Shown here: positions 41,831 through 50,956 of the stretch, piece by piece
How the letters are laid out: the number at the start of each line of letters is the position of its first letter
Numbering within the stretch: the first letter of the stretch is position 1
IMG/VR virus record: IMGVR_UViG_3300033153_008400
Span: 1 to 64,000 of that record
DNA length: 64,000 bases
Strand: one strand, 5' to 3'
DNA from: a virus
Notes under the pieces: model-generated
What the model saw: only the letters and a program-made list of their open reading frames with translations
Database searches by the model: none
Told to the model about the DNA's origin: nothing
Position numbers and translations under genes: made by a program

Positions 41831-42148
41831 ATGGCAATAACAGTATTAATTACAATAACAGCAGCAGGAAATGACCTAGATAATTTTGGGTTATACTCTG
41901 ATACAGATGCTTATGTTACCCCTTTTGAGACAGGAGTGAGCAGAGTGCAACTGTTAGCAGGGTATATTTCTACAGTAGTACCAGATGGAACAACAATCAT
42001 TAGGGTAACCTCTACAGGTTTATGTACAAATAGTGCAGATATTACTATAAATGTGGTGACGACAACTACCACAACAACTGTTGCGCCAACGACGACAACG
42101 ACTACGACAGTAGCTCCAACAACCACCACAACAACTACAACCCCATAG
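41831..42148 (+). CDS. GPF-LYS-like domain ending in Thr tracts
   Basis: 105 aa. Domain TITAAGNDLDNFGLYSDTDA...PFETGV...LCTNSADITINVV (GPF replaced by DNF) followed by three Thr tracts, TTTTTTTVAP twice and TTTTTTTTP-stop. Like the 81-aa protein it is a module without an effector domain. It lies just before a promoter that starts the tail-vertex genes. Confidence 0.75.
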   Translation: MAITVLITITAAGNDLDNFGLYSDTDAYVTPFETGVSRVQLLAGYISTVVPDGTTIIRVTSTGLCTNSADITINVVTTTTTTTVAPTTTTTTTVAPTTTTTTTTP

Positions 42149-42162
42149 GGCTAATTGTTTAA

Positions 42163-42194
42163 TTTGGTTTGTGTAAAACTATTATTTATCTTTA
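42163..42194 (+). promoter_or_regulatory. Bacteroidota-type promoter before tail-vertex genes
   Basis: TTTG (42163-42166), 20-nt spacer, TATCTTTA (42187-42194), seven of eight bases of TAnnTTTG with the same 20-nt spacing as the exact promoter at 21721. Lies in the 65-nt gap before the ATG at 42214. Confidence 0.65.
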
Positions 42195-42213
42195 CCTTAA
42201 TAAAAATTAAAAG

Positions 42214-42942
42214 ATGGCAACAGGAAGAAAATTAGTATCAGATGTAAGGTCAATGCATAAGCTTATCAGTGCTGATGCATCTATTACAGACCGTGCTATT
42301 TTATCTGAAGTTAGGAATAATTCACTTCTACTTATTAAACGAGAAACTAATCTTAGGAAACTTTGGGCTACTGATACTCTTTTTACTACATTGCCATGTT
42401 TAGAGATGATAGAAGTTCCTGTTTCAGAGTGTTGTGGGTATGTTGATGATCAGAAAATTGCAAGAACTAAATATAAAATACCTAATATAGCTGAAGGTAA
42501 TTATCAGTATGTTATCCAAGGAGTTTATTCTATTAATGCTCTTGGTGGCAGAGGTACAAAAATAAAAGAAATAACTATTAACAGATATATCAATTTATTA
42601 GAATTAGCCAAACGTAAGATAGAAATGTACTATATGATAATTAATGATTATTTATATATTACAAATCCAAATATTCAGGCAATTAGATTATCAGCATTAT
42701 TTACAGGAGAAGTATCTAATGATCTGCTTTACCCTGATTGCTGTTGTGGAGAGGAAATTACTTCTAAAGATGATATATGTATAAATCCACTAGACAAAGA
42801 GTTTCCTTTGCCTGGGTACTTAGAAGAACAAGTATTGAAACTAACTTCGATAAGATTATTAGAAAGTTATTTTAGACTTAAAACAGATATTGCAGCAGAT
42901 GGTATAGATGGACAAGCTCCTAATGCGCCTAACTTAAAGTAA
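42214..42942 (+). CDS. crAss-like tail/connector ring protein
   Basis: 242 aa. The segments LLLIKRETNLRKLWATDTLF, TLPCLEMIEVPVSECCGYVD, EGNYQYVIQGVYSINALGG and the end IAADGIDGQAPNAPN are what I recall as conserved in crAss-like structural proteins of the tail vertex. Cys pairs (CCCGEE) recur. It is followed without a gap by the 159-aa gene. The exact ring position cannot be given. Confidence 0.75.
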   Translation: MATGRKLVSDVRSMHKLISADASITDRAILSEVRNNSLLLIKRETNLRKLWATDTLFTTLPCLEMIEVPVSECCGYVDDQKIARTKYKIPNIAEGNYQYVIQGVYSINALGGRGTKIKEITINRYINLLELAKRKIEMYYMIINDYLYITNPNIQAIRLSALFTGEVSNDLLYPDCCCGEEITSKDDICINPLDKEFPLPGYLEEQVLKLTSIRLLESYFRLKTDIAADGIDGQAPNAPNLK

Positions 42943-42943
42943 T

Positions 42944-43423
42944 ATGAGAACAGCAGTAGATTGGATATCCTATGGAAGAAAGAATTATAAAGAATTTTGT
43001 ATAGGGAATCCAGAAATTAAACTTACATATGACGAATGGAGAAATATTCTTTATACGTTTAGTGAACAGTTTAAATTTTATATATTAGAAACAGGAGAAA
43101 AAGCGAGATTGCCGTTTGGTTTTGGAGATTTCGCAATAGGAAAGAAGAAAAGGAGAAGGATGAAAGGTCCTAATGACGAGTTCATCAATCTCCCAGTAGA
43201 CTGGAAGAAAACTAAAGAAAAGGGGAAGAAGATCTATAACTTCAACTATCATACAGAAGGATACTTCTTTGGTTGGCTGTGGTTTAAAAAGACAATCTTG
43301 TTTAAGAATTCTAAATTATGGTACTTTAAACCCTCAAGAGTTACTTCTAGGTTATTAGCACATTATATTCATTCAGATAAAAAGTATATGAATATATATC
43401 AAGAGTGGGATGCTAAAATGTAA
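42944..43423 (+). CDS. Conserved structural-region protein
   Basis: 159 aa, basic and aromatic: LPFGFGDFAIGKKKRRRMKG, LPVDWKKTKEKGKKIYNFNY, then HTEGYFFGWLWFKKTILFKN. This charged, Trp-rich pattern is, to my memory, shared among crAss-like phages in the same position between ring proteins. Probably a small virion component or assembly factor; no fold assigned. Confidence 0.7.
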   Translation: MRTAVDWISYGRKNYKEFCIGNPEIKLTYDEWRNILYTFSEQFKFYILETGEKARLPFGFGDFAIGKKKRRRMKGPNDEFINLPVDWKKTKEKGKKIYNFNYHTEGYFFGWLWFKKTILFKNSKLWYFKPSRVTSRLLAHYIHSDKKYMNIYQEWDAKM

Positions 43424-43497
43424 GTCAGAGAATAAGTGTCGCTTACGTCATGTTTATGGTAATAGATGTGTTTTATACACTTTTATAAATTAAGATT

Positions 43498-44448
43498 ATG
43501 TCATATTACTATAAGTACAATTTCACATCACCTAAACCAACCTATGCAATTGTAAAGGAAGAGTTAAAAAGTTATTTTGATACAGGTGCAGTAGATGATT
43601 TAATGTTTCCTACTTATCTCACTAAATGCTTAACCAAACTCAGCAGAGCTACAAAGCCTATTGATGAAGTACCTTTATTCATAGTGGACTTTGAAGCAAG
43701 ACTTCCAGATAATTTTCATGCTGCACGCGAAGTATGGATGTGTGCAGAAATAAATATGAGTCCTTTTCAAGACTCTAGTTCATTCTATTCTCAAACAGGA
43801 ACTTGTAGTATGCAAATATCTCCTATGATCGTAGATGGGAATACTTGTGATGGTAATTGTGATTGTCCTACTTGTCCTGACTGTGCAGATGAAGAAGTTA
43901 CTCAGGCTGTGTATAAGAATACGAATATTACTGATAGAGTGTTCAGACAAATGTATCTTTTAAAACCTGGGAATATTTCAGTTAGAAATGATTGTTCAGT
44001 AAATTATTACAGAAATTGGACTAGATATGGTCAAACACCTGGAGCTAACCAAATAGATTCATTCGATATCAGAGATAATAAATTGCAGACTAATTTTAGG
44101 AATGGAACAGTTCATTTGATCTTCTATGCAGAAGATTCTGATAAATGTGGAAATCAACTTATACCAGATAATTATCGTATCAAAGAATATGTTGAAGCAT
44201 TTATCAAATACAAAGTCTTTGAGATGCTTTCTAATCAAATAAATGATGAGACCTTTAATCAGATTCATCAGAAAATGCTTTATTATAAACAACTTTCTGA
44301 TGAGGCATATATTTTAGCTGATATAGAAGTCAAGAAAGAAACTATTGAGAAGAAAATCAGGAAAATAAAAAAAGATAAGAGAAGATTAAATAAGTATGAA
44401 AGAATAACTTCTTCAGGATATGGTTCATCTATTAAACGTAGTATCTAA
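43498..44448 (+). CDS. crAss-like tail vertex protein
   Basis: 316 aa. Start MSYYYKYNFTSPKPTYAIVK and following EELKSYFDTGAVDDLMFPTY match my recollection of a conserved crAss-like family just before the muzzle gene. A Cys-rich loop lies at about residues 117-130 (CDGNCDCPTCPDC). The C-terminus is a basic coiled coil (EKKIRKIKKDKRRLNKYE). Its stop shares one base with the muzzle start. Likely a ring or hub protein. Confidence 0.75.
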   Translation: MSYYYKYNFTSPKPTYAIVKEELKSYFDTGAVDDLMFPTYLTKCLTKLSRATKPIDEVPLFIVDFEARLPDNFHAAREVWMCAEINMSPFQDSSSFYSQTGTCSMQISPMIVDGNTCDGNCDCPTCPDCADEEVTQAVYKNTNITDRVFRQMYLLKPGNISVRNDCSVNYYRNWTRYGQTPGANQIDSFDIRDNKLQTNFRNGTVHLIFYAEDSDKCGNQLIPDNYRIKEYVEAFIKYKVFEMLSNQINDETFNQIHQKMLYYKQLSDEAYILADIEVKKETIEKKIRKIKKDKRRLNKYERITSSGYGSSIKRSI

Positions 44449-47400
44449 TGGCTAAGAAAAAAAGCAATGAGACTTCTAGTAAAAACAAGAGTCTTACCAA
44501 TATCATAAAAGAATATAACATAGCCAGACTGGGTATGGATATGGATAGCAGTACTGCTCAGATTGTGAAAGGTAAGCTTTCTTATGCTTTGAATGCTGTT
44601 GTTGAGAACTTTGATGCTAATTCTATTAATTATCAGAATGAACCTGGTAATATTTTTTGCTTAGATTTCCCTGAAGATTATATCTTAATAGGAAGATACT
44701 TCATAAATGAACAATATAAGCACATATTCTTTTTAACTAATCCAATCACAGGAAACAGCCAAATAGGATACATGGTCAACAATGATTGTGTATATCATAT
44801 ATTGGTAAAAGATCCTTGCTTAGGATTTGATGTTAATTTCCCTATACATAAAGTAGTACATAAGATTACCAACTGTTCTACAGAAATATATTGGACAGAT
44901 AATATAGCTAGAAGATATTTAGATATTGACAATATACCATATAAATTATTAAGTGGTACTGCTGCTTGTGATCCAATTTATTCAGATACAATAGATTGTA
45001 ATCAGCTTAAAGTTCAACCAAATTTTACAGTACCATCATTAGAGATAGTAGGAGTTAGTGCAGGAGGAGACCTCATCAGTGGTACCTATCAATTTGCTAT
45101 ACAGTATGCTGATGCCGTAGGTGAACCTTTGACATCTTATTATTCTATTACAAACCCTTGTCCTATAAATGACCCATTTACAGTAAGTGTAAATTATAAT
45201 ACTCCTGTAGGAAAATCAATTACAGTCAGAGCAGGTAACCTCGATACCTCAGGACAGTTTGAATATTTTAATTTAGCTGTAATCAAGACAATAAATAATA
45301 TTGCAGAAGTTGAGCTCGTCGGTACATACTCTCTCCCAGGGTTAACGAAGGATATTACTTACTCTGGTGCTAATAAAATATTAATTCCATTAGCAATAGC
45401 TGATATAACAGAGAAATTTCCATATTATGATCAAGCCGATGACATAACCACAGCTAGAGATATCCTTATATGGAAGGGACTAACTACTATTGATAGAATT
45501 AATTATCAATCAATTGCCAGTGATATAACATTGGATTGGGAGACACACCGTATTCCTGCTGATGAAAACTATGCAGATGAATTGAATGCTACAAATATGA
45601 GAGGTTACCTTAGAGATGAGGTATATCCTTTTGAAATAGTATTCATCTTAACCAATGGTAGACAAACTGATGGATTTCATATCCCAGGGAGAGAGATCTC
45701 CAGAGAGGAAAGTATTACACCTGAAGTATCTACAGCAAATGCTGATTTTATAGGACCTCCTGAGAGAATGTCAGGTGATATAGGATATAGTCCTTATTGG
45801 AAGATATACAATACTGCTAGTGTTACTGGGTATTCCCCAGGTAAACAAGATACTGATGATTATAAAGGGCCTTATCAATATGGTAAGTTCGCGTACTGGG
45901 AATCTAATGATGAGTACTCATGTAATGAAGATTTATGGGGAGACTTAGCAGGAAAGAAGATACGTCACCATAAATTTCCTGATGTAAATGTTTCTCCTAT
46001 TAATGAATCTTCTCCATTTACTACTTCTGAAGGAATGGTAATGGAAGATACTGCTATATATCCGATAGGTGTTAGAATTAGTTTAGATCAGGTAAATACT
46101 CTTATCAAACATTCAAATCTTTCTCAAGCACAGAAAGATGAGATTGCTGGTATAAAAATCATTAGAGGTAACAGAGGAACTAATAAGTCAATTATCGGTA
46201 AAGGTATTTTGCGTAATGTAGGAAAATATGGAAGAGAAGGAGAAGAATATTATTTCCCTAATTATCCTTACAATGATATAAGTGAAGATCCTTTTTTAAA
46301 TAAAATTAATAATGCTTGGTCTGCAGAATGTGATCAGTATATAATTGAAATAACTGAACTTGTAGAAGGAAAAGCTATTGTAACTTATAAAAATTGTGAT
46401 AATAATAAATCTGATACCAAGACATATGATAGTATAGGAATTCAAGAACCATTATGCTCTATAGGATTTCCTGTATTGAATGCTCCAGGCACTGTAAAAA
46501 TAGCTAATTATGAAATATGGAAAATCAATTCACATGAAGTATGGACATGGCATTTGATTCCTCCTCATTATGGGCCAAGTTTTTGTGCAGGATGGAAAGC
46601 AGAATGGATAAATGCTTCAGGAGAAGTACAGCAAGAATGGGTAGAAGGGTGGCCTACTTTTTCTTCATATGATATAGAAGTACTTCCAGGCACAGAACCT
46701 AAATGTATAGATGGATGTAGTCATTGTGGTAAATATATTAGTGATGGTCCTGTTAGTACGGTAGAAGGAACAGGTGCTTGTGATGATGAAACTCCTATGG
46801 ATCCAATAGAAGAATTAGATACTTTACGTCAAGTATTCAACTCACCTGAGACTTCGTTCGGTCAACCATTTTTAGGTAGTGTACTTAAATTAGAGAATGT
46901 ACTCTTTGGTAGAGGTAAAGCTCATTTTGTAGAGGTTAAAGATAATGCTAAGTATAAGTTACTTTCAATAGAAGCTCAACAAGATGCTGTAGAAGCTTCT
47001 GAAACTATAGGTTTAATAACTGATCCGTTTAATCCAGGTGGTTTTTTTGTATCATATCAAGCATACATGGAGATTTATATTAAGAGTATCTCAAGAAAGA
47101 ATTATGCTTATTCGTATAATTCTATTGCTAGTTATAACTACAATAAGAGTATACCTAATGGTTTAGGAATAAAACAAAGAAATTTAGACATTTATAGATA
47201 TTTAATTCCTGGAGTACAATCAATCGGAGAAGATATAACTATCAATAATTATAACAGAGAATCTTCAGTATTTTTAAAAACTGATGAAGAAGTATCTCAA
47301 TTACCTTTTCCTAAAGATAGCCTAAATATGCTTCCAACAGGAGTAGAGGATATTTCTAGGCACACTTTGTCAGAGAAAGAAAATTGTTCAACTCCTGCAT

Positions 47401-50081
47401 TAGAGGAAAATATTTCTGTAGTATCATATTATGCTTCTCTTAAGAATCCAATAATTAATCAATGGGGACAAATTTATTCGTATATTACTGTTGATACAGG
47501 GTTTCAAAGAACTATAAATGATCCTTATGAATATTATACAATATTTGGTGGAGATACATTTATCAGCAAATTTGCATTTAAAACAAAACTTCCATTCTTT
47601 ATAGATAATAGAGTAAATGGTTTAGATGATAGTGATATATTTTATGATGAGATTGGTAATATAGCTTATCCTAAATATTGGCATTCAGCAAGAAGTATAA
47701 CTGAAGATGTGACTATTTCAGGTGTGGGAACACTACCTAATTTTCTTTCATATAAGGCACATAATTTTGATTGTCCTAATAATCAAACATTAGGAACGGA
47801 TCCTGAAGAGCCTGAGAATACATTACCACCTAGTACAAATCCTGATAGAATGTTTTATGATGGGTACTACTATTTATTTGCATATGGTATTCCTAGTTTT
47901 TACTGTGAGAGCTCTTATAACTTAGATCTAAGACAAGCATTTAACGCGAGAGAAGGAGAATACTGGCCACATGTAAGCACTTCTATTCCTGATGATTGGG
48001 TACAAGAAAGTTATGTAAGTATTTTAAATGATAATACATATACCTATAATGTTACTTATTCTAAACAGAACAAAGAAGATTCTTTTACAAATCTTCCTGC
48101 TAATTGGAGTGATAAACTGTGTTACACTCATTTCCCTTTTAGAGCGATATATAGTGATGTACAAAATACCGATCAAGATAACAGATCTAATAATTGGTTG
48201 ATTTATAGAGCTGTTTCTTACTTTGATTTTCCTCAGAACTATGGTAAGTTTACATCAATAGATGGTATAGCAGATAAGGCAATTCTTGCAAGGTTTGAGA
48301 ACAAGTCTTTGTTATATAACAATTTGCTTACAATTGATACAAGTAATCCTCAAGCAGCCTATATAGGTAATAATAGATTATTTAGTGATGCACCTCCTGT
48401 TGATTTTGCTGATACAGACTTAGGATTTGTGGGCACACAAAATAAGATGTTGCTTAAAATACCTAATGGACAAATATCCGTAGATGCTAAGCGTGGACAA
48501 ATATTTTTATTGAATGGTACCAATGCAGAGATTATCTCTAAATATGGTAGTGGTATGAACAGTTTCTTAAAAGAACATTTACCATATAAAATGCTTAAAC
48601 ATTTTCCTGAGACCAAAATAACTGTTGACGACGACATCATCACTGTCCCAGGGATAAATATAGATAACAATTTCATAGGTGTAGGACTACATGGTGTATA
48701 TGATAATAGATTCGATAGAGTCTTAATCACTAAATTAGATTACTTACCATTATTTGATGATATTGAATTAGACCCTTATACTCAAAAGTTCTCACTTGAT
48801 GGTATAGATATTGAATTGACTGATCCTACATATTTTTGTAATAAGAGTTGGACATTATCCTTTAATTTGAATACGAAGAGTTGGATATCTTTTCATAGTT
48901 ATGTACCAAACTTTTATATAGCAGAGAATAACTTCTTTTATTCAGGATTGAATGATTGTTGTACTGCTGCTGCAATTAGTGGTAATGATGGGGGTAAAAG
49001 TTCTTTTGACTTTATAGTAGGAGAAATAATTGAGAATCCTATTACGACTACAACGACTACGGTATACAGACCTATTTGTACTCCATTGTTTGGAAATGCA
49101 GTACAACAATATACAGTAGAATGTGACCCATTAGAAGGAGAGGTAGAACTTACAGATTGTATAATAGTAGGTGTAGGAATAATAACTACAGGACCAGTTA
49201 TTCCTTGTGAACGTCCAGATGGTTTAACTTTAAATTATTTTATTACAGGATATAACGATGGTACCCCTGTAGATACTACTGTTTCTGAAATAGCTGCTTG
49301 TAGTGGAAGTTTCTTCTTAAAGAATACTATTGATCCTACAGTAACTGTTTCTGTCATAGAAGGAGAACATCAAGATATTGCTTTAAATAATATTATTTAT
49401 GCTGGTGTTGATTTAGAAGATTGTACTGTTATACCAGATGGTTGGTATTTTACTGATGAATTAATGTTTGAAGGAAAAGTAATACATGTAGTAGATGGAG
49501 AGATTGTGGAAATAGTTGAATGTGTATATACTACTACAACAACAACAACTGTAGCACCTACTACTACTACAACGACAATAGCACCTACTACTACTACAAC
49601 AACAACTGTAGCGCCGACGACTACCACTACTACAACAGTGGCACCAACAACGACTACGACAACAACTGTAATGCCGACGACTACTACCACTACTACGGTA
49701 GAACCAACGACCACTACAACAACAACTGCTATTCCATATGATTATTTCTGGGTACATGGTTGTCCTGGTTCTAATTATGAGAATAGAGATGCTGTTGTTA
49801 GATCATTATCTTCTAATAATTGGGGATCTAATGGTTCAGGGTATAGTGGAAATGTAAGATCAGAATTTGGACATACATTCTATTATAATGGAATAGCAGA
49901 TGATGGTGAAAATAGATGGAATACAACAAATGATTGGTCTAATTATGATGGTGATATGCATAGTGATTGGGGACATCAATATCATTTTGGAGCACCAACA
50001 CAAGTAGAATGTACACCAGTAACAACAACGACTACTACTACGGTAGAACCAACGACGACAACAACGACAACAACTGTATAG
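44448..50081 (+). CDS. Muzzle-like (stabilisation) tail protein with Thr-tract extension
   Basis: 1877 aa. N-terminus GLxxDxxxxxVxxGxxxxALNA style (ARLGMDMDSSTAQIVKGKLS, then YALNAVVENFD) is typical of the large crAss-like stabilisation/muzzle protein that closes the tail. The body to about residue 1530 is beta-rich. Added parts: a first Thr tract near 1530, a small beta domain, seven Thr tracts (about 1695-1760), a Trp/Gly/Asn-rich domain (YDYFWVHGCPGSNYENRD, NWGSNGSGYSGN), then two Thr tracts to the stop. The next gene begins 2 nt later and appears to hold the missing C-terminal part of the family. Confidence 0.75.
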   Translation: MAKKKSNETSSKNKSLTNIIKEYNIARLGMDMDSSTAQIVKGKLSYALNAVVENFDANSINYQNEPGNIFCLDFPEDYILIGRYFINEQYKHIFFLTNPITGNSQIGYMVNNDCVYHILVKDPCLGFDVNFPIHKVVHKITNCSTEIYWTDNIARRYLDIDNIPYKLLSGTAACDPIYSDTIDCNQLKVQPNFTVPSLEIVGVSAGGDLISGTYQFAIQYADAVGEPLTSYYSITNPCPINDPFTVSVNYNTPVGKSITVRAGNLDTSGQFEYFNLAVIKTINNIAEVELVGTYSLPGLTKDITYSGANKILIPLAIADITEKFPYYDQADDITTARDILIWKGLTTIDRINYQSIASDITLDWETHRIPADENYADELNATNMRGYLRDEVYPFEIVFILTNGRQTDGFHIPGREISREESITPEVSTANADFIGPPERMSGDIGYSPYWKIYNTASVTGYSPGKQDTDDYKGPYQYGKFAYWESNDEYSCNEDLWGDLAGKKIRHHKFPDVNVSPINESSPFTTSEGMVMEDTAIYPIGVRISLDQVNTLIKHSNLSQAQKDEIAGIKIIRGNRGTNKSIIGKGILRNVGKYGREGEEYYFPNYPYNDISEDPFLNKINNAWSAECDQYIIEITELVEGKAIVTYKNCDNNKSDTKTYDSIGIQEPLCSIGFPVLNAPGTVKIANYEIWKINSHEVWTWHLIPPHYGPSFCAGWKAEWINASGEVQQEWVEGWPTFSSYDIEVLPGTEPKCIDGCSHCGKYISDGPVSTVEGTGACDDETPMDPIEELDTLRQVFNSPETSFGQPFLGSVLKLENVLFGRGKAHFVEVKDNAKYKLLSIEAQQDAVEASETIGLITDPFNPGGFFVSYQAYMEIYIKSISRKNYAYSYNSIASYNYNKSIPNGLGIKQRNLDIYRYLIPGVQSIGEDITINNYNRESSVFLKTDEEVSQLPFPKDSLNMLPTGVEDISRHTLSEKENCSTPALEENISVVSYYASLKNPIINQWGQIYSYITVDTGFQRTINDPYEYYTIFGGDTFISKFAFKTKLPFFIDNRVNGLDDSDIFYDEIGNIAYPKYWHSARSITEDVTISGVGTLPNFLSYKAHNFDCPNNQTLGTDPEEPENTLPPSTNPDRMFYDGYYYLFAYGIPSFYCESSYNLDLRQAFNAREGEYWPHVSTSIPDDWVQESYVSILNDNTYTYNVTYSKQNKEDSFTNLPANWSDKLCYTHFPFRAIYSDVQNTDQDNRSNNWLIYRAVSYFDFPQNYGKFTSIDGIADKAILARFENKSLLYNNLLTIDTSNPQAAYIGNNRLFSDAPPVDFADTDLGFVGTQNKMLLKIPNGQISVDAKRGQIFLLNGTNAEIISKYGSGMNSFLKEHLPYKMLKHFPETKITVDDDIITVPGINIDNNFIGVGLHGVYDNRFDRVLITKLDYLPLFDDIELDPYTQKFSLDGIDIELTDPTYFCNKSWTLSFNLNTKSWISFHSYVPNFYIAENNFFYSGLNDCCTAAAISGNDGGKSSFDFIVGEIIENPITTTTTTVYRPICTPLFGNAVQQYTVECDPLEGEVELTDCIIVGVGIITTGPVIPCERPDGLTLNYFITGYNDGTPVDTTVSEIAACSGSFFLKNTIDPTVTVSVIEGEHQDIALNNIIYAGVDLEDCTVIPDGWYFTDELMFEGKVIHVVDGEIVEIVECVYTTTTTTTVAPTTTTTTIAPTTTTTTTVAPTTTTTTTVAPTTTTTTTVMPTTTTTTTVEPTTTTTTTAIPYDYFWVHGCPGSNYENRDAVVRSLSSNNWGSNGSGYSGNVRSEFGHTFYYNGIADDGENRWNTTNDWSNYDGDMHSDWGHQYHFGAPTQVECTPVTTTTTTTVEPTTTTTTTTV
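49530..49727 (+). repeat. Thr-tract stalk in the muzzle-like gene, 7 units
   Basis: Same TTTTTTTVAP-type units as at 39184-39795, here with VAP, IAP, VMP and VEP spacers, followed by a small aromatic domain. Two more units lie at 50022-50075, at the C-terminus. Confidence 0.95.
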
Positions 50082-50083
50082 AT

Positions 50084-50956
50084 ATGGGAACAAAGGTAAT
50101 TTCAATAAAAATAACAAGAGCAGGCAGTAAGACAGGCCCTTTTGATATCTATGATCAACTTGGTAATCTTATAGCAGAAGGTGTTTCTAAAGAAACATTG
50201 ATTTCTGGTATAAGTTATGTTGTGGATGAAAGTGTTACCTTAATTACTATTAGGTCTCTTAGTGGATGTTGTGTACAAGACGTATCAAAGAATTTAGAGG
50301 ATATCACTAAATCTCAATATAATTTCGTAGACTTAGAAAGACATATTACAGCTTGTCTGTGGACACATCTTATTGATCACACAATATATAATTCTTATTA
50401 TGGATGTATACAACCATACATTATAGAGTATCCTTTTGCTTATCAATACAGAGATGAGATTTTACAAAACGTAGAAGATTACAATAAAGTATTCAGATAT
50501 TTTAATGATGGTCTGCATATTTCTGATAGAAACAATAGAATCCAATTAGATACTGAATGGTTCAATAAGGCTGTAGTCTATAATGACCAACAATCTTCAG
50601 GTATTTTATTATTAGAGGCTAAGCCTATAAATAATATGAGTGAATATATGAAGTATCCTAAGTTCAATGATGATAATAAATCTATCATTTGGACTAAGGC
50701 AGATAATCTGTATCAATACAATACCTTCTGGTCTTTAGTCAAAGATAAATCTTCACCATTATTCCTTACTACTTGTGAAACTTTAAACATAGACAAGGTA
50801 GTAAATCAGACTAATATGGATTATTCAATCAGAGCATATCGTAAAGATACAATCAGAGCGAAAGATGTTAAGATTAGACATATATTGGATAACAAAGATG
50901 ATATTACAATAGTAACACAGTTCATTATTTCACCTGCACAAATATCTTACATGTAA
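50084..50956 (+). CDS. GPF-LYS domain fused to a probable muzzle C-terminal part
   Basis: 290 aa from the ATG at 50084, two bases after the muzzle stop; a longer in-frame start inside the Thr repeat of the previous gene gives out-of-frame shadow sequence and is rejected. Residues 1-65 are a divergent recurrent domain (ITRAGSKTGPFDIYDQLGNL). The rest (WTKADNLYQYNTFWSLVKDK, MDYSIRAYRKDTIRAKDVKI, RHILDNKDDITIVTQFIISP then AQISYM) looks like the end of crAss-like muzzle proteins. The last base overlaps the next gene. Confidence 0.7.
   Translation: MGTKVISIKITRAGSKTGPFDIYDQLGNLIAEGVSKETLISGISYVVDESVTLITIRSLSGCCVQDVSKNLEDITKSQYNFVDLERHITACLWTHLIDHTIYNSYYGCIQPYIIEYPFAYQYRDEILQNVEDYNKVFRYFNDGLHISDRNNRIQLDTEWFNKAVVYNDQQSSGILLLEAKPINNMSEYMKYPKFNDDNKSIIWTKADNLYQYNTFWSLVKDKSSPLFLTTCETLNIDKVVNQTNMDYSIRAYRKDTIRAKDVKIRHILDNKDDITIVTQFIISPAQISYM

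Noticed and set aside
49967-50083. Upstream in-frame extension of the 290-aa gene
   Set aside because: The extension reads the Thr-tract DNA out of frame (Asn/Asp/Tyr-rich). The ATG at 50084 begins exactly with the recurrent domain.
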